Part shown: positions 24,503 to 33,031 of the stretch, piece by piece | Position numbering within the stretch: the stretch's first letter is position 1 | Layout of the letters: every line of letters starts with the position of its first letter | From: Enterobacteriaceae bacterium UBA7338 | GTDB taxonomy: Bacteria; Pseudomonadota; Gammaproteobacteria; Enterobacterales; Enterobacteriaceae | Direction of reading: 5' to 3' | Length of the DNA stretch: 64,000 nucleotides | Assembly: GCA_002480085.1 (NCBI GenBank) | Contig: DKPJ01000012.1 | Coordinates: 158,629 to 222,628, forward strand | The notes under the pieces: generated by a model | What the model was told of the DNA's origin: nothing | Databases searched by the model: none | What the model saw: only the letters and a program-made list of their open reading frames with translations | Position numbers and translations under genes: made by a program

Positions 24503-25237
24503 TTAACCTAAACGTAATTTCTGTGCGGAGTGAACCGGCGCAGCCGACGGGCTGGCAGCCAGGTCGAGATCGCGGCTCTGTAACAGCAGCACCTGCGCGG
24601 CAACGTCGCCCAGCATGGCTTTATAGCCGCCGATAGAGCGGGCAAAGATGTTGTAGATCACCACCGCCGGGATAGCGGCGACCAGGCCGATTGCCGTCGC
24701 CAGCAGCGCTTCGGCTATGCCGGGCGCAACGACCGCAAGGTTGGTGGTCTGCGTCTGGGCAATGCCGATGAAGCTGTTCATGATGCCCCATACGGTGCCG
24801 AACAGGCCGATAAACGGCGAGATTGCACCGATGGTCGCGAGGAAGCCATTACCGCGGCCCAGGTGACGGCCAACGGCGGCAACGCGACGTTCGAGGCGGA
24901 AACCGGTACGCTCTTTGATGCCTTCGTTATCTTCGGAGCCAGCGGACAGCTCAAGCTCGTTCTGCGCTTCGTTCAGCAGCTGCGTGCTGAGGCTGTTGGC
25001 ATGGAAACCCGCGGCAATTTCGCTCGCCTGATCCAGCGTGCGCGCTTCGCTTAACAGCTTCTGCTCGCGCTTAAGGCGGCGCTTATGCGAGAACATCTCC
25101 ACGCTTTTGCTGAAGAAAATCGCCCAGGTGACAACGGACGCCAGAATCAAGCCAATCATCACCAGCTTTACGACGATATCGGCATGGTGATACATACCCC
25201 AAACGGAGAGATCCGTCTGCATCAAATTATTACCCAC
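24503..25237 (-). CDS. exbB: TonB-system proton channel subunit ExbB
   Basis: A 244-residue inner-membrane protein with three transmembrane helices (about 20-40, 130-155, 175-200) that forms the pentameric channel around ExbD. It carries the conserved GFLATIGAISPFIGLFGTVWGI and IAEALLATAIGLVAAIPAV segments. The GTG at 25237 gives MGNNLMQTDLS as in E. coli and has GGAG about seven bases upstream. The upstream extension in the same frame has no support. A Fur-type site lies 60-80 bases upstream. First gene of exbBD. Confidence 0.96.
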   Translation of the reverse strand: MGNNLMQTDLSVWGMYHHADIVVKLVMIGLILASVVTWAIFFSKSVEMFSHKRRLKREQKLLSEARTLDQASEIAAGFHANSLSTQLLNEAQNELELSAGSEDNEGIKERTGFRLERRVAAVGRHLGRGNGFLATIGAISPFIGLFGTVWGIMNSFIGIAQTQTTNLAVVAPGIAEALLATAIGLVAAIPAVVIYNIFARSIGGYKAMLGDVAAQVLLLQSRDLDLAASPSAAPVHSAQKLRLG

Positions 25238-25299
25238 TCTGTATCTCCGGACGCAAATCACAAAATCTGAGCATAATAATATCAAAACAGCATCGAATT

Positions 25300-25318
25300 G
25301 ATAGTAGTTCTCATTAGT
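25300..25318. promoter_or_regulatory. Fur box upstream of exbB
   Basis: The 19-mer GATAGTAGTTCTCATTAGT matches the Fur consensus at 12 of 19 positions and lies about 65 bases before the exbB start. Iron control of exbB is established in E. coli, which supports the call. Confidence 0.65.
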
Positions 25319-25398
25319 ATTTACATAGTGGCGTAATTTTGACAAAGTTTCCTTGCGCTTACGCAGTAAAAAATGCCGTAAGCGCAATTTTCAGAAAA

Positions 25399-26928
25399 TT
25401 ATTGGACCTCCAGCACAAAATCATCAAAGCGGCATTGGCCGGGAGCCTGCGTCTCTGCCGTGGCTGCGGCAAAGATCCCTACCTTAGCCCCGACCCACTT
25501 TCCCTTGCCTGCGGCAAAGGTGCGCTGTACAGGCTGCCACGCCCCGCTATCTTCACGCCAGGCAAACTGGCAGACGCCGCCCTGCCCTACGCGCACCTGA
25601 AGCTCACAGGTTGCGTCAGAGAGCGTGTTCAGAGCCTGGCGCTGCTCCCTAATCACGCCCGCATCGCTCATCCAGCCATGGATATAGCAGAGCTGATAAC
25701 TCTCCTTGTGACGGGCAACAACCAGCGCCGCGTAGCGTTCGCCGTAAACAATAAGTCCGCCGAAATCCCCTGTATGGGCCGGGCTTAACGTCACGCGCGT
25801 GCGGGCCGCAAAGGTAAATGCCGGAAACTTTTGCAGCAGCAGCTGCGGGGCGGCGTAGAGCGTTCGCTGACCCGCAAACTCGGGCAGCGGAATACAGCGC
25901 AGATGAAGACCCTCCGGAGCCGGAACCAGCCAGCTGGGCTGGGGATTGGCCTGCCACTGCCACTGTAGCCCCGGCCTGCCGGTAGCAAAATCGTCGCTGG
26001 TCTGGGGTGCATAGGGCGTCACCGCCGGCAGACCGCCGGGCTTTTGCCAGCGCAGAACCGGCTGGCCGGCGCCTGCCTCACCAAAAGGTTCACCTATGCG
26101 CGGCCAGCCATCCTCGCCCCATGACATCGGCTGGAGATGAACAATACGGCCATAGAGGTGCGCATCCTGAAAATGGACAAACCAGCATTCACCGTTTTTT
26201 AGCTCAACCCATCCCCCCTGATGAGGGCCGTTCACGGCGGTGCCTCCCTGAAAGAGCACGTTTCGTGCCTCCCACGGCCCGGTCATCTCTGGCGCGCGCA
26301 GTACCGCCTGCCAGCCGCTCTCCACCCCGCCCGCCGGGGCGAAGATATAGTAGAGACCGTTGCGCTTATAGACCTTCGGTCCCTCCAGCGTCGGGAGATC
26401 GCAGCTGCCATCATAGATAATCCGCCCCTCTCCCTGTAGTGCCGTACCGTCTGGCTTCATCGAGAAGAGCTGTAGCCTATGCTTAACGCCGCTGCGGCTA
26501 TGGGCGAAGGCGTGAACCAGCCAGGCGCTACCGTCCTCATCCCAGAAGGGACAGGGATCGATCCAGCCCTTAGCTGGCTGGACGCAGTGCGGCTTGCTCC
26601 ACTCCCCCCACGGATCCCGGGTATGGCACATAAAAATCCCTTCGTCCGGGGTGCTGAAAAAGACCCACAGGCGATCGTCATGCCAGCGCAGAGAGGGTGC
26701 CCATACCCCTTTACCGGGCTGCATGGCATCGTAGCCAGGGAGATCTAAAGAGGTGAAGACATGGTTGACGATCCGCCAGCTGACCAGATCCGTTGAGTGC
26801 AGTATGGGCAGCGCGGGCATATGGTTAAAGCTCGACGAGACCATAAAGAAGTCATCCCCAACGCGGACGATGTCCGGATCGGAGTAGTCAGCGCAGAGGA
26901 TCGGGTTTTGATAGGTATCCTGAGACAT
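25399..26928 (-). CDS. GH43-family beta-xylosidase / arabinofuranosidase
   Basis: A 509-residue cytosolic glycosidase. The N-terminal five-bladed propeller (about 1-310) shows the three GH43 acidic residues: aspartate in YSDPDIVRVGDDFF, aspartate in WIDPCPFWDEDG and glutamate in LPTLEGPKVY. A C-terminal beta-sandwich (about 325-509) of the type found in GH43 xylosidases follows. No signal peptide, so it would act on imported oligosaccharides. It lies 12 bases after a GPH-family permease and is probably co-transcribed. Substrate is likely xylo- or arabino-oligosaccharide; this is inferred. Confidence 0.87.
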   Translation of the reverse strand: MSQDTYQNPILCADYSDPDIVRVGDDFFMVSSSFNHMPALPILHSTDLVSWRIVNHVFTSLDLPGYDAMQPGKGVWAPSLRWHDDRLWVFFSTPDEGIFMCHTRDPWGEWSKPHCVQPAKGWIDPCPFWDEDGSAWLVHAFAHSRSGVKHRLQLFSMKPDGTALQGEGRIIYDGSCDLPTLEGPKVYKRNGLYYIFAPAGGVESGWQAVLRAPEMTGPWEARNVLFQGGTAVNGPHQGGWVELKNGECWFVHFQDAHLYGRIVHLQPMSWGEDGWPRIGEPFGEAGAGQPVLRWQKPGGLPAVTPYAPQTSDDFATGRPGLQWQWQANPQPSWLVPAPEGLHLRCIPLPEFAGQRTLYAAPQLLLQKFPAFTFAARTRVTLSPAHTGDFGGLIVYGERYAALVVARHKESYQLCYIHGWMSDAGVIREQRQALNTLSDATCELQVRVGQGGVCQFAWREDSGAWQPVQRTFAAGKGKWVGAKVGIFAAATAETQAPGQCRFDDFVLEVQ

Positions 26929-26940
26929 GATGCTGCTCCC

Positions 26941-28368
26941 TTATGCGTTTTTCAGTTCATCGCCCACCAGCGCCGGACGGTCGCTGGCAGCGGGGCGGGC
27001 AGCCTGCTCACGGGCGGCCAGATCGCGCTGGATGGTTGCCATCATGGTGTCATCGAGCTTGTAGAAGCGCGCCAGCCACCAGAGGATCAGATAGGAGATC
27101 GATGGCCCCAGGGTCAGCAGGCCGACAATACCGGCGGTGGCCAGCGGCGTCTGTTCGGCAACGCCCGCCTGATAGCCAAACAGCCCCAGCGCAAACCCGA
27201 CGGCCGCGCCTGCCACGGCCATCCCCATTTTTAAGGCAAAGAGATTACCCGAATAGGATAAACCGGTAATACGGTGGCCGAATTTCCACTCACCGTAGTC
27301 CGCTGCATTAGCCATCATATTCCATTTAAAAGGCTGGTACATTTGATGGAAAAAGCCGACCAGGAAATAGAGCGGGAAAACTACCGCCAGCCATGTAGGT
27401 GGAATAAAGAACATCACCACGCCGGTAAAGACCAGCAGCAGGTTAATATTTTTAAACAGTGAGACGGCGCGGTAGCGTTTAGCTAAATATCCGGCCGCGA
27501 GGCTGCCAATAATCGTGCCGACCACGCTGGTAGAGACAAAGGCCGATTTCATTACCGTGCCGGTTGCCGTCTGTACGCCGCCCATCATTAAATAGGTGGC
27601 ATAATAGAGCGTCGCCGCGCTGCGCATTACCCCCGCCATACTGGAAAAGAAAGTGATAATTGCCACAATGCGCCACTGATCGTTTGCCAGCAGGCAGCGA
27701 ATATCCTCCCGCACGCTGCTCTGGGTTTCTACCACCGGGGCGACGCGCTCTTTGGTTGAGAAAAAGCAGAACAGCAGCATGACAATGGCAATCGCGCCCA
27801 TAATGCCCATCGTGGCCTGGAAGCCAAACTGTTTATCCTCTTTACCCAGCCAGTCCACCAGAAACAGAGTAGCAACCGACACCATCAGCCCGGCCGCGGA
27901 CGAGATGGTAAAGCGGTAAGCCTGCGCCGACAGGCGATCTTTCTCATCGCGGGTAATGACCCCGCCCAGCGCGCAGTAGGGAATATTAATAAAGGTGTAG
28001 CAGAGCATTAACAGGGTGTAGGTAATATAGGCGTAGATCAGCTTGCCGGAGGCACCAAAGTCTGGAGTCGTAAATGTCATAACGGCCAGTACCGCATAGG
28101 GTACGGCAAACCAAATAAGCCAGGGACGGAAATGACCCCACCGGGTTTTCACCCGGTCGGCAACGATGCCGGTTAGCGGATCGGTAATGGCATCAAGAAT
28201 GCGGGTGACTAAAAACATCACCCCCACCGCTGCCGCGGAGAGTCCATAAATATCGGTATAGAACCAGGTTAAAAACATGGTCACGGAGGAGTAAACAATG
28301 CCGCAGGCGGCATCTCCCATGCCAAATCCTAATTTTTCTGCAATCGACAACCTTGTATTATTTGCCAC
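26941..28368 (-). CDS. GPH-family glycoside:cation symporter (XynT/YicJ-like)
   Basis: A roughly 475-residue 12-helix permease of the glycoside-pentoside-hexuronide family. It shows the family start RLSIAEKLGFGMGDAACG, the cytoplasmic loop DPLTGIVADRVKTRWGHFRPW and the second-half MANAADYGEWKFGHRITGLSYS. The GTG at 28368 is preferred, with GGGAGA about six bases upstream, over the TTG at 28374. It is the first gene of a two-gene operon with the GH43 enzyme, so it probably imports xylosides. A TGATAC/GTATCA palindrome lies about 100 bases upstream. Confidence 0.88.
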   Translation of the reverse strand: MANNTRLSIAEKLGFGMGDAACGIVYSSVTMFLTWFYTDIYGLSAAAVGVMFLVTRILDAITDPLTGIVADRVKTRWGHFRPWLIWFAVPYAVLAVMTFTTPDFGASGKLIYAYITYTLLMLCYTFINIPYCALGGVITRDEKDRLSAQAYRFTISSAAGLMVSVATLFLVDWLGKEDKQFGFQATMGIMGAIAIVMLLFCFFSTKERVAPVVETQSSVREDIRCLLANDQWRIVAIITFFSSMAGVMRSAATLYYATYLMMGGVQTATGTVMKSAFVSTSVVGTIIGSLAAGYLAKRYRAVSLFKNINLLLVFTGVVMFFIPPTWLAVVFPLYFLVGFFHQMYQPFKWNMMANAADYGEWKFGHRITGLSYSGNLFALKMGMAVAGAAVGFALGLFGYQAGVAEQTPLATAGIVGLLTLGPSISYLILWWLARFYKLDDTMMATIQRDLAAREQAARPAASDRPALVGDELKNA

Positions 28369-28606
28369 AATCAATCTCCCACAGAATAAGTTCGCGTCAA
28401 TCTACGGCTATTTTTCTGCTGTGGCCTATTGCTATATTTCACTCCCCTTTTATGTTTTTTAATAACTGATACAGGTATCACACATCTTTGCTTTTGGTAT
28501 TACATGTTATGCCAAAGCTGTCTACCAGAATGAGGTTCAGCGGCGGCCGGACAAAAAAATTTCACCCGTTTTTAGCAAATGACCGGGTCAATTGTTGCCG
28601 GGCCGT
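28369..28606. other. divergent control region between permease and metC
   Basis: About 240 AT-rich bases between divergent genes. A 14-base palindrome lies at 28467-28480, and the metC promoter and MetJ operator lie to the right. Confidence 0.5.
28467..28480. promoter_or_regulatory. palindromic operator candidate for the xyloside operon
   Basis: A perfect inverted repeat TGATAC-AG-GTATCA about 100 bases upstream of the permease start. Its size and symmetry suit a LacI- or GntR-type repressor. No such regulator gene is adjacent. Confidence 0.5.
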
Positions 28607-28630
28607 GGTAGTCTAGACATCCAGACGTAT
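28607..28630 (+). promoter_or_regulatory. MetJ operator of metC
   Basis: Three tandem eight-base met boxes, GGTAGTCT, AGACATCC and AGACGTAT, match the AGACGTCT consensus at 5, 6 and 7 of 8 positions. They lie about 20 bases before the metC start. MetJ repression of metC is established in E. coli. Confidence 0.8.
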
Positions 28631-28650
28631 AAAATCAGGATAGTGTGAAG

Positions 28651-29838
28651 ATGACAGCGAAGCACATTGATACCGCGCTGGTGAATGCCGGGCGCAGCAA
28701 AAAATATACCCAAGGTTCGGTGAACAGCGTGATCCAACGCGCTTCGTCGCTGGTCTTTGAAACGGTGGAAGCCAAGAAGCAGGCAACGCGCGGCCGTGCT
28801 AAAGGCGAACTGTTCTATGGCCGCCGGGGAACGCTGACCCACTTCTCTCTGCAGGAGGCAATGTGCGAGCTGGAGGGCGGTGCAGGCTGCGCGCTCTTCC
28901 CCTGCGGTGCCGCCGCCGTGGCCAATACTATCCTCGCTTTCGTCGAGCAGGGCGACCACGTCCTGGTGACCAATACCGCCTATGAGCCAACCCAGGATTT
29001 CTGTAGCAAAATTCTGGCTAAGCTCGGCGTCACTACCGGCTGGTTCGATCCGCTGATCGGCGCGGACATTGCCCACCTGATCCAGCCCAATACCAAAGTG
29101 GTGTTCCTTGAAGCACCAGGCTCCATCACTATGGAGGTTCACGACGTCCCGGCCATTGTCGAGGCGGTAAGACGCGTTGCGCCAGAAGCGATCATCATGA
29201 TCGACAATACCTGGGCGGCGGGCATCCTGTTTAAGGCGCTGGAGTTTGGGATCGATATCTCTATCCAGGCCGGAACCAAGTACCTGATTGGTCACTCGGA
29301 CGCGATGGTCGGCACGGCGGTCTCCAATGCCCGCTGCTGGGACCAGCTGCGTGAGAATGCCTATCTGATGGGCCAGATGCTGGATGCGGACACCGCCTAT
29401 ATGACCAGCCGCGGCCTGCGCACCCTGGGCGTGCGCCTGCGCCAGCACCATGAGAGCAGCCTGGCCATTGCCGAGTGGCTGGCGACGCATCCGCAGGTGG
29501 CGAAGGTGAACCACCCTGCCCTGCCCGGCAGCAAGGGCCACGAGTACTGGAAGCGGGACTTTACCGGCAGCAGCGGCCTCTTTTCCTTTGTGCTCAACAA
29601 ACGCCTGAGCAACGACGAGCTGGCGGCCTATCTCGACAACTTCAGCCTGTTCAGCATGGCCTACTCCTGGGGCGGCTTTGAATCGCTGATCCTCGCCAAC
29701 CAGCCGGAGCACATTGCTGCTATCCGTCCTGAAGGTGAGATTGACTTCAGCGGAACGCTGATCCGCGTGCATATCGGTTTAGAAAGCGTTGACGATCTGA
29801 TTGCTGATTTAGCGGCAGGATTCGAGCGTATCGTGTAA
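28651..29838 (+). CDS. metC: cystathionine beta-lyase MetC
   Basis: A PLP enzyme that splits cystathionine to homocysteine, pyruvate and ammonia in methionine synthesis. It is a 395-residue cytosolic protein of the Cys/Met metabolism fold. The cofactor lysine lies in QAGTKYLIGHSDAM, and the FYGRRGTLTHFSLQ and YSWGGFESL motifs are present. ATG 28651 gives an N-terminus that aligns with E. coli MetC; the GTG two codons upstream is less likely. MetJ boxes precede it. It has its own promoter and is monocistronic, followed by yghB. Confidence 0.96.
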   Translation: MTAKHIDTALVNAGRSKKYTQGSVNSVIQRASSLVFETVEAKKQATRGRAKGELFYGRRGTLTHFSLQEAMCELEGGAGCALFPCGAAAVANTILAFVEQGDHVLVTNTAYEPTQDFCSKILAKLGVTTGWFDPLIGADIAHLIQPNTKVVFLEAPGSITMEVHDVPAIVEAVRRVAPEAIIMIDNTWAAGILFKALEFGIDISIQAGTKYLIGHSDAMVGTAVSNARCWDQLRENAYLMGQMLDADTAYMTSRGLRTLGVRLRQHHESSLAIAEWLATHPQVAKVNHPALPGSKGHEYWKRDFTGSSGLFSFVLNKRLSNDELAAYLDNFSLFSMAYSWGGFESLILANQPEHIAAIRPEGEIDFSGTLIRVHIGLESVDDLIADLAAGFERIV

Positions 29839-29969
29839 AGTGTATGAGGCTGGTACAGGTTTAGACAAAACCAGTGGAATTGTCTGCATTTCTTGCGTTA
29901 ACGATCAAGGTGCTGCGGGCATTTCGGGAGTACAATAAGCCTTAATTATGCGGTTCCACAGGAATGTCC

Positions 29970-30629
29970 ATGGCTGTTATTCAAGAAATTATCGCTGCGC
30001 TCTGGCAACACGATTTCGCAGCGTTAGCTAATCCCCATGTTGTTGGCGTTGTTTACCTGGTTATGTTTGCAACGCTGTTTTTGGAAAATGGACTGCTCCC
30101 TGCCTCATTCCTACCCGGCGACAGCCTGCTGCTGCTGACCGGGGCGCTGATCGCCCGTGGCGTAATGGATTTCATCCCGGCGCTGGTCATTCTGACCACC
30201 GCCGCCAGCCTCGGCTGCTGGCTGAGCTATATCCAGGGCCGCTGGCTGGGCAATACGCGGGTGGTTAAAAGCTGGCTGGCGCAGCTGCCGGCAAAGTATC
30301 ACCAGCGTGCAACCTGCATGTTTGACAGGCATGGCCTGCTGGCGCTGCTGGCAGGACGCTTTCTTGCCTTTGTGCGCACCCTGCTGCCAACCATGGCCGG
30401 TATCTCTGGGCTGTCGAACCGCCGCTTCCAGTTCTTTAACTGGCTGAGCGCCCTGCTGTGGGTGGGCGTGGTCACCGGTCTCGGCTATGCCCTGAGCATG
30501 ATCCCCTTCGTGAAGCGCCATGAGGATCAGGTCATGACCTTCCTGATGATCCTCCCGGTCTTCCTGCTGGTGGCCGGACTGCTGGGTACGCTGGTGGTGG
30601 TGATTAAGAAGAAGTACTGCAACGCCTGA
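29970..30629 (+). CDS. yghB: DedA-family membrane protein YghB
   Basis: A 219-residue inner-membrane protein of the DedA/SNARE-associated family, needed with YqjA for cell division, envelope integrity and proton-motive-force balance in E. coli. It has the conserved ENGLLPASFLPGDSLLLLTG re-entrant segment and the GRFLAFVRTLLPTMAG motif with essential arginines. ATG 29970 is chosen because AGGA lies six bases before it; the ATG at 29964 directly abuts that site. It ends IKKKYCNA as in E. coli. A REP element follows. Confidence 0.95.
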   Translation: MAVIQEIIAALWQHDFAALANPHVVGVVYLVMFATLFLENGLLPASFLPGDSLLLLTGALIARGVMDFIPALVILTTAASLGCWLSYIQGRWLGNTRVVKSWLAQLPAKYHQRATCMFDRHGLLALLAGRFLAFVRTLLPTMAGISGLSNRRFQFFNWLSALLWVGVVTGLGYALSMIPFVKRHEDQVMTFLMILPVFLLVAGLLGTLVVVIKKKYCNA

Positions 30630-30642
30630 TTGTTAAAGTAAA

Positions 30643-30674
30643 TGCCGGATGGCGCTGCGCTTATCCGGCCTACG
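30643..30674. repeat. REP element between yghB and yqhC
   Basis: One REP unit, GCCGGATGGCGCTGCGC followed by TTATCCGGCCTACG, between convergent gene ends. Confidence 0.85.
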
Positions 30675-30679
30675 TAAAA

Positions 30680-31570
30680 CTATACTCCCCTAATCCTCGC
30701 CGCATCCTCCCCCGGCGTCACGCCAAAGTAGCGCTTAAACTCGCGACTGAACTGCGACGGGCTTTCGTAGCCGACGCGTATCGCCGCCGCGCTGGCCTTC
30801 ATGCCGTCGTGGATCATCAGCATCCGCGCCCGGTGCAGGCGATAGGTCTTCAGATACTGCAGCGGCGAGGTGCTGGTCACCGATTTAAAGTTATGGTGAA
30901 ACGCCGACACGCTCATGTTCGCTTCGGCGGCCAGCTGATCCACGCTCAGGTTCTCGGTGTACTGGCTCTCGATACGCTTCAGCACCCGGCTGATGAGGCT
31001 GAAGTGGGTCTGGCGGCTGACCAGCGCTAAGAGCGCTCCGCCGCACGGCCCGGTTAGCACGTGGTAGAGGATTTCGCGCACGATCTGCTTGCCTAAAATC
31101 CGCGTATCCAGCGGGCGGGCCATCACGTCCAGCAGCCGCTCAATGGCGCAGAGGATCTCCCCCGACAGCGTGGCTGAATTGATGCCGCTTGCCGCCATGG
31201 CGGGCTGGAAATGTTCGTCCTCGCCAATGTCCATCAGCAGCTCCTGCAGCTGTAAAATATCAACGTTCAGGCGGATCCCCGCCAGCGGCACCTCCGGTGT
31301 GGCGAAGGTCTCACACTCAAAGGGCAGCGGCACGGTGAGCAGCAGATACTCGTTGGTGTCGTAGCGAAAAACGCGATCGTTGATATAACCAATTTTATGC
31401 CCGGAAAAGAGGATCACGATGCCAGGCTGATACATCACCGGCGTGCGCGTTCCCGGCTGGGTGCCGTAGAGCAGGCGTACGTCGGGCAGCAGCGCGCTAA
31501 GCCTGTTTTCATTATCTTTCAGCTGTTTAATCTGCTGCGTCAGCTGGCGGCAGATGGCGTCGCGGTTCAT
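30680..31570 (-). CDS. yqhC: AraC-family regulator YqhC
   Basis: An activator of yqhD and dkgA in response to toxic aldehydes such as glyoxal and furfural. The N-terminal domain (about 1-180) is the AraC-type 6 ligand domain, and the C-terminal pair of helix-turn-helix motifs lies at about 200-295 (LSVDQLAAEANMSVSAFHHNF, then RVGYESPSQFSREFKRYFG). Starting at MNRDAICRQL gives 296 residues, aligning with the conserved part of E. coli YqhC. The longer frame runs into the yqhD control region and is less likely. Divergent from yqhD. Confidence 0.92.
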   Translation of the reverse strand: MNRDAICRQLTQQIKQLKDNENRLSALLPDVRLLYGTQPGTRTPVMYQPGIVILFSGHKIGYINDRVFRYDTNEYLLLTVPLPFECETFATPEVPLAGIRLNVDILQLQELLMDIGEDEHFQPAMAASGINSATLSGEILCAIERLLDVMARPLDTRILGKQIVREILYHVLTGPCGGALLALVSRQTHFSLISRVLKRIESQYTENLSVDQLAAEANMSVSAFHHNFKSVTSTSPLQYLKTYRLHRARMLMIHDGMKASAAAIRVGYESPSQFSREFKRYFGVTPGEDAARIRGV

Positions 31571-31763
31571 TTTCTTACTTCTCCAGGGCGATATTGAGCT
31601 ATACCCAGTGTGCGCGTTTTTGTGCGTTTTCTCCAGCACGCGGGAGGAATGGGCAAGAGATCGGCAGGAATATGCATTGAGAGCGCCGGGCGCGGAGACC
31701 ACAATAGTCCCCAGCAGGCAGCCCGCTGCCGTTTGTCTTTTCACCGATACAAGGGAAAGCGTC
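31571..31763. promoter_or_regulatory. yqhC-yqhD divergent control region
   Basis: About 190 bases between divergent genes. In E. coli this interval carries the YqhC site that activates yqhD-dkgA. I could not pick out the site with confidence here. Confidence 0.5.
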
Positions 31764-32927
31764 ATGAATAACTTTACTCTGCATACCCCCACCCGCATCC
31801 TGTTTGGTAAGAACGCTATCGCCGATCTGCGCGACCAGATCCCGGCAGGCGCTCGCGTGCTGATCACCTACGGCGGCGGCAGCGTTAAAAAAACCGGCGT
31901 GCTGGATCAGGTCTATAGCGCGCTGAACGGCCTCGACGTGCTGGAGTTTGGCGGCATTGAGCCGAACCCCTCTTACGAAACGCTGATGAAGGCCGTGGCT
32001 ATCGCCCGCGAAGAGAAGATCACCTTCCTGCTGGCGGTTGGCGGCGGCTCGGTGCTGGACGGCACGAAATTTATCGCCGCCGCTGCGCACTATGCTGACG
32101 GCATCGATCCGTGGCACATTCTGCAAACCCGCGGCAGCGAGATCAACAGCGCCATCCCGATGGGTTCCGTGCTGACCCTGCCGGCCACCGGCTCCGAGTC
32201 TAACAAGGGCGCGGTCGTTTCCCGTAAAACCACCGGTGATAAGCAGGCGTTCCACTCCCCGTTCGTCCAGCCGGTGTTTGCTATTCTCGACCCGGTCTAC
32301 ACCTACACCCTGCCGCCGCGCCAGGTAGCGAACGGCGTGGTTGACGCCTTTGTCCATACCGTTGAGCAGTACGTGACCTATCCGGTCGATGGCAAAATTC
32401 AGGATCGCTTCGCGGAAGGCATTCTGCTGACGCTGATCGAAGATGGCCCGAAGGCGCTGCAGGAGCCGGAAAACTACAACGTGCGCGCTAATGTGATGTG
32501 GGCGGCAACCCAGGCGCTGAACGGCCTGATCGGCGCAGGCGTGCCGCAGGACTGGGCCACCCATATGCTGGGCCACGAGCTAACGGCGATGCACGGTCTG
32601 GATCATGCCCAGACGCTGGCGGTGGTGCTGCCCGCGCTGTGGAATGAAAAACGTGACGCTAAACGCGGCAAGCTGCTGCAGTATGCCGAGCGCGTCTGGA
32701 ACATCACCGAAGGCAGCGACGACGAGCGTATCGACGCGGCCATTGCCGCCACGCGCAGCTTCTTCGAGCAGATGGGCGTCCCTACCCGTCTCTCCGGCTA
32801 CGGCCTCGACGGCAGCTCCATCCCTGCCCTGCTTGAGAAACTGAACGAGCACGGCATGACCCAATTAGGCGAACATCAGGATATTACCCTCGACGTTAGC
32901 CGTCGCATCTATGAAGCCGCGCGCTAA
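31764..32927 (+). CDS. yqhD: NADPH-dependent alcohol dehydrogenase / aldehyde reductase YqhD
   Basis: A 387-residue iron-type (group III) alcohol dehydrogenase that uses zinc and NADPH to reduce short and reactive aldehydes. It has the coenzyme loop TYGGGSVKKTG and AVGGGSVLDGTK. The metal ligands lie in VVDAFVHTVEQY (Asp, His) and HMLGHELTAMHGLDHAQ (His, His). It is the same length as in E. coli. ATG 31764 has an AAGGG about nine bases upstream. It is activated by the divergent yqhC product and is followed by dkgA after about 100 bases. Confidence 0.97.
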   Translation: MNNFTLHTPTRILFGKNAIADLRDQIPAGARVLITYGGGSVKKTGVLDQVYSALNGLDVLEFGGIEPNPSYETLMKAVAIAREEKITFLLAVGGGSVLDGTKFIAAAAHYADGIDPWHILQTRGSEINSAIPMGSVLTLPATGSESNKGAVVSRKTTGDKQAFHSPFVQPVFAILDPVYTYTLPPRQVANGVVDAFVHTVEQYVTYPVDGKIQDRFAEGILLTLIEDGPKALQEPENYNVRANVMWAATQALNGLIGAGVPQDWATHMLGHELTAMHGLDHAQTLAVVLPALWNEKRDAKRGKLLQYAERVWNITEGSDDERIDAAIAATRSFFEQMGVPTRLSGYGLDGSSIPALLEKLNEHGMTQLGEHQDITLDVSRRIYEAAR

Positions 32928-32987
32928 AGGTTTTTTCTTCTAAGACTTTCGTTTTTGGGCTTTTCGTCCAGACTTAAGTCACTCAAC

Positions 32988-33011
32988 TCCACCTGGGCCA
33001 GCCCGGGTGGA
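32988..33011 (+). promoter_or_regulatory. hairpin between yqhD and dkgA
   Basis: A ten-base inverted repeat with one mismatch (TCCACCTGGG / CCCGGGTGGA) and a four-base loop, about 60 bases after yqhD. It lacks a T run. It could adjust dkgA level or mark mRNA processing. Confidence 0.4.
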
Positions 33012-33031
33012 ATTTATATAAGGAGGAATGC

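Noticed and set aside
28588..29772. 394-codon open frame on the minus strand opposite metC
   Set aside because: Shadow of metC; repetitive Gln/Ala/His-rich composition and no family features.
31599..32576. 325-codon minus-strand frame opposite yqhD
   Set aside because: Shadow of the full-length YqhD gene, with no start signal or conserved motif.
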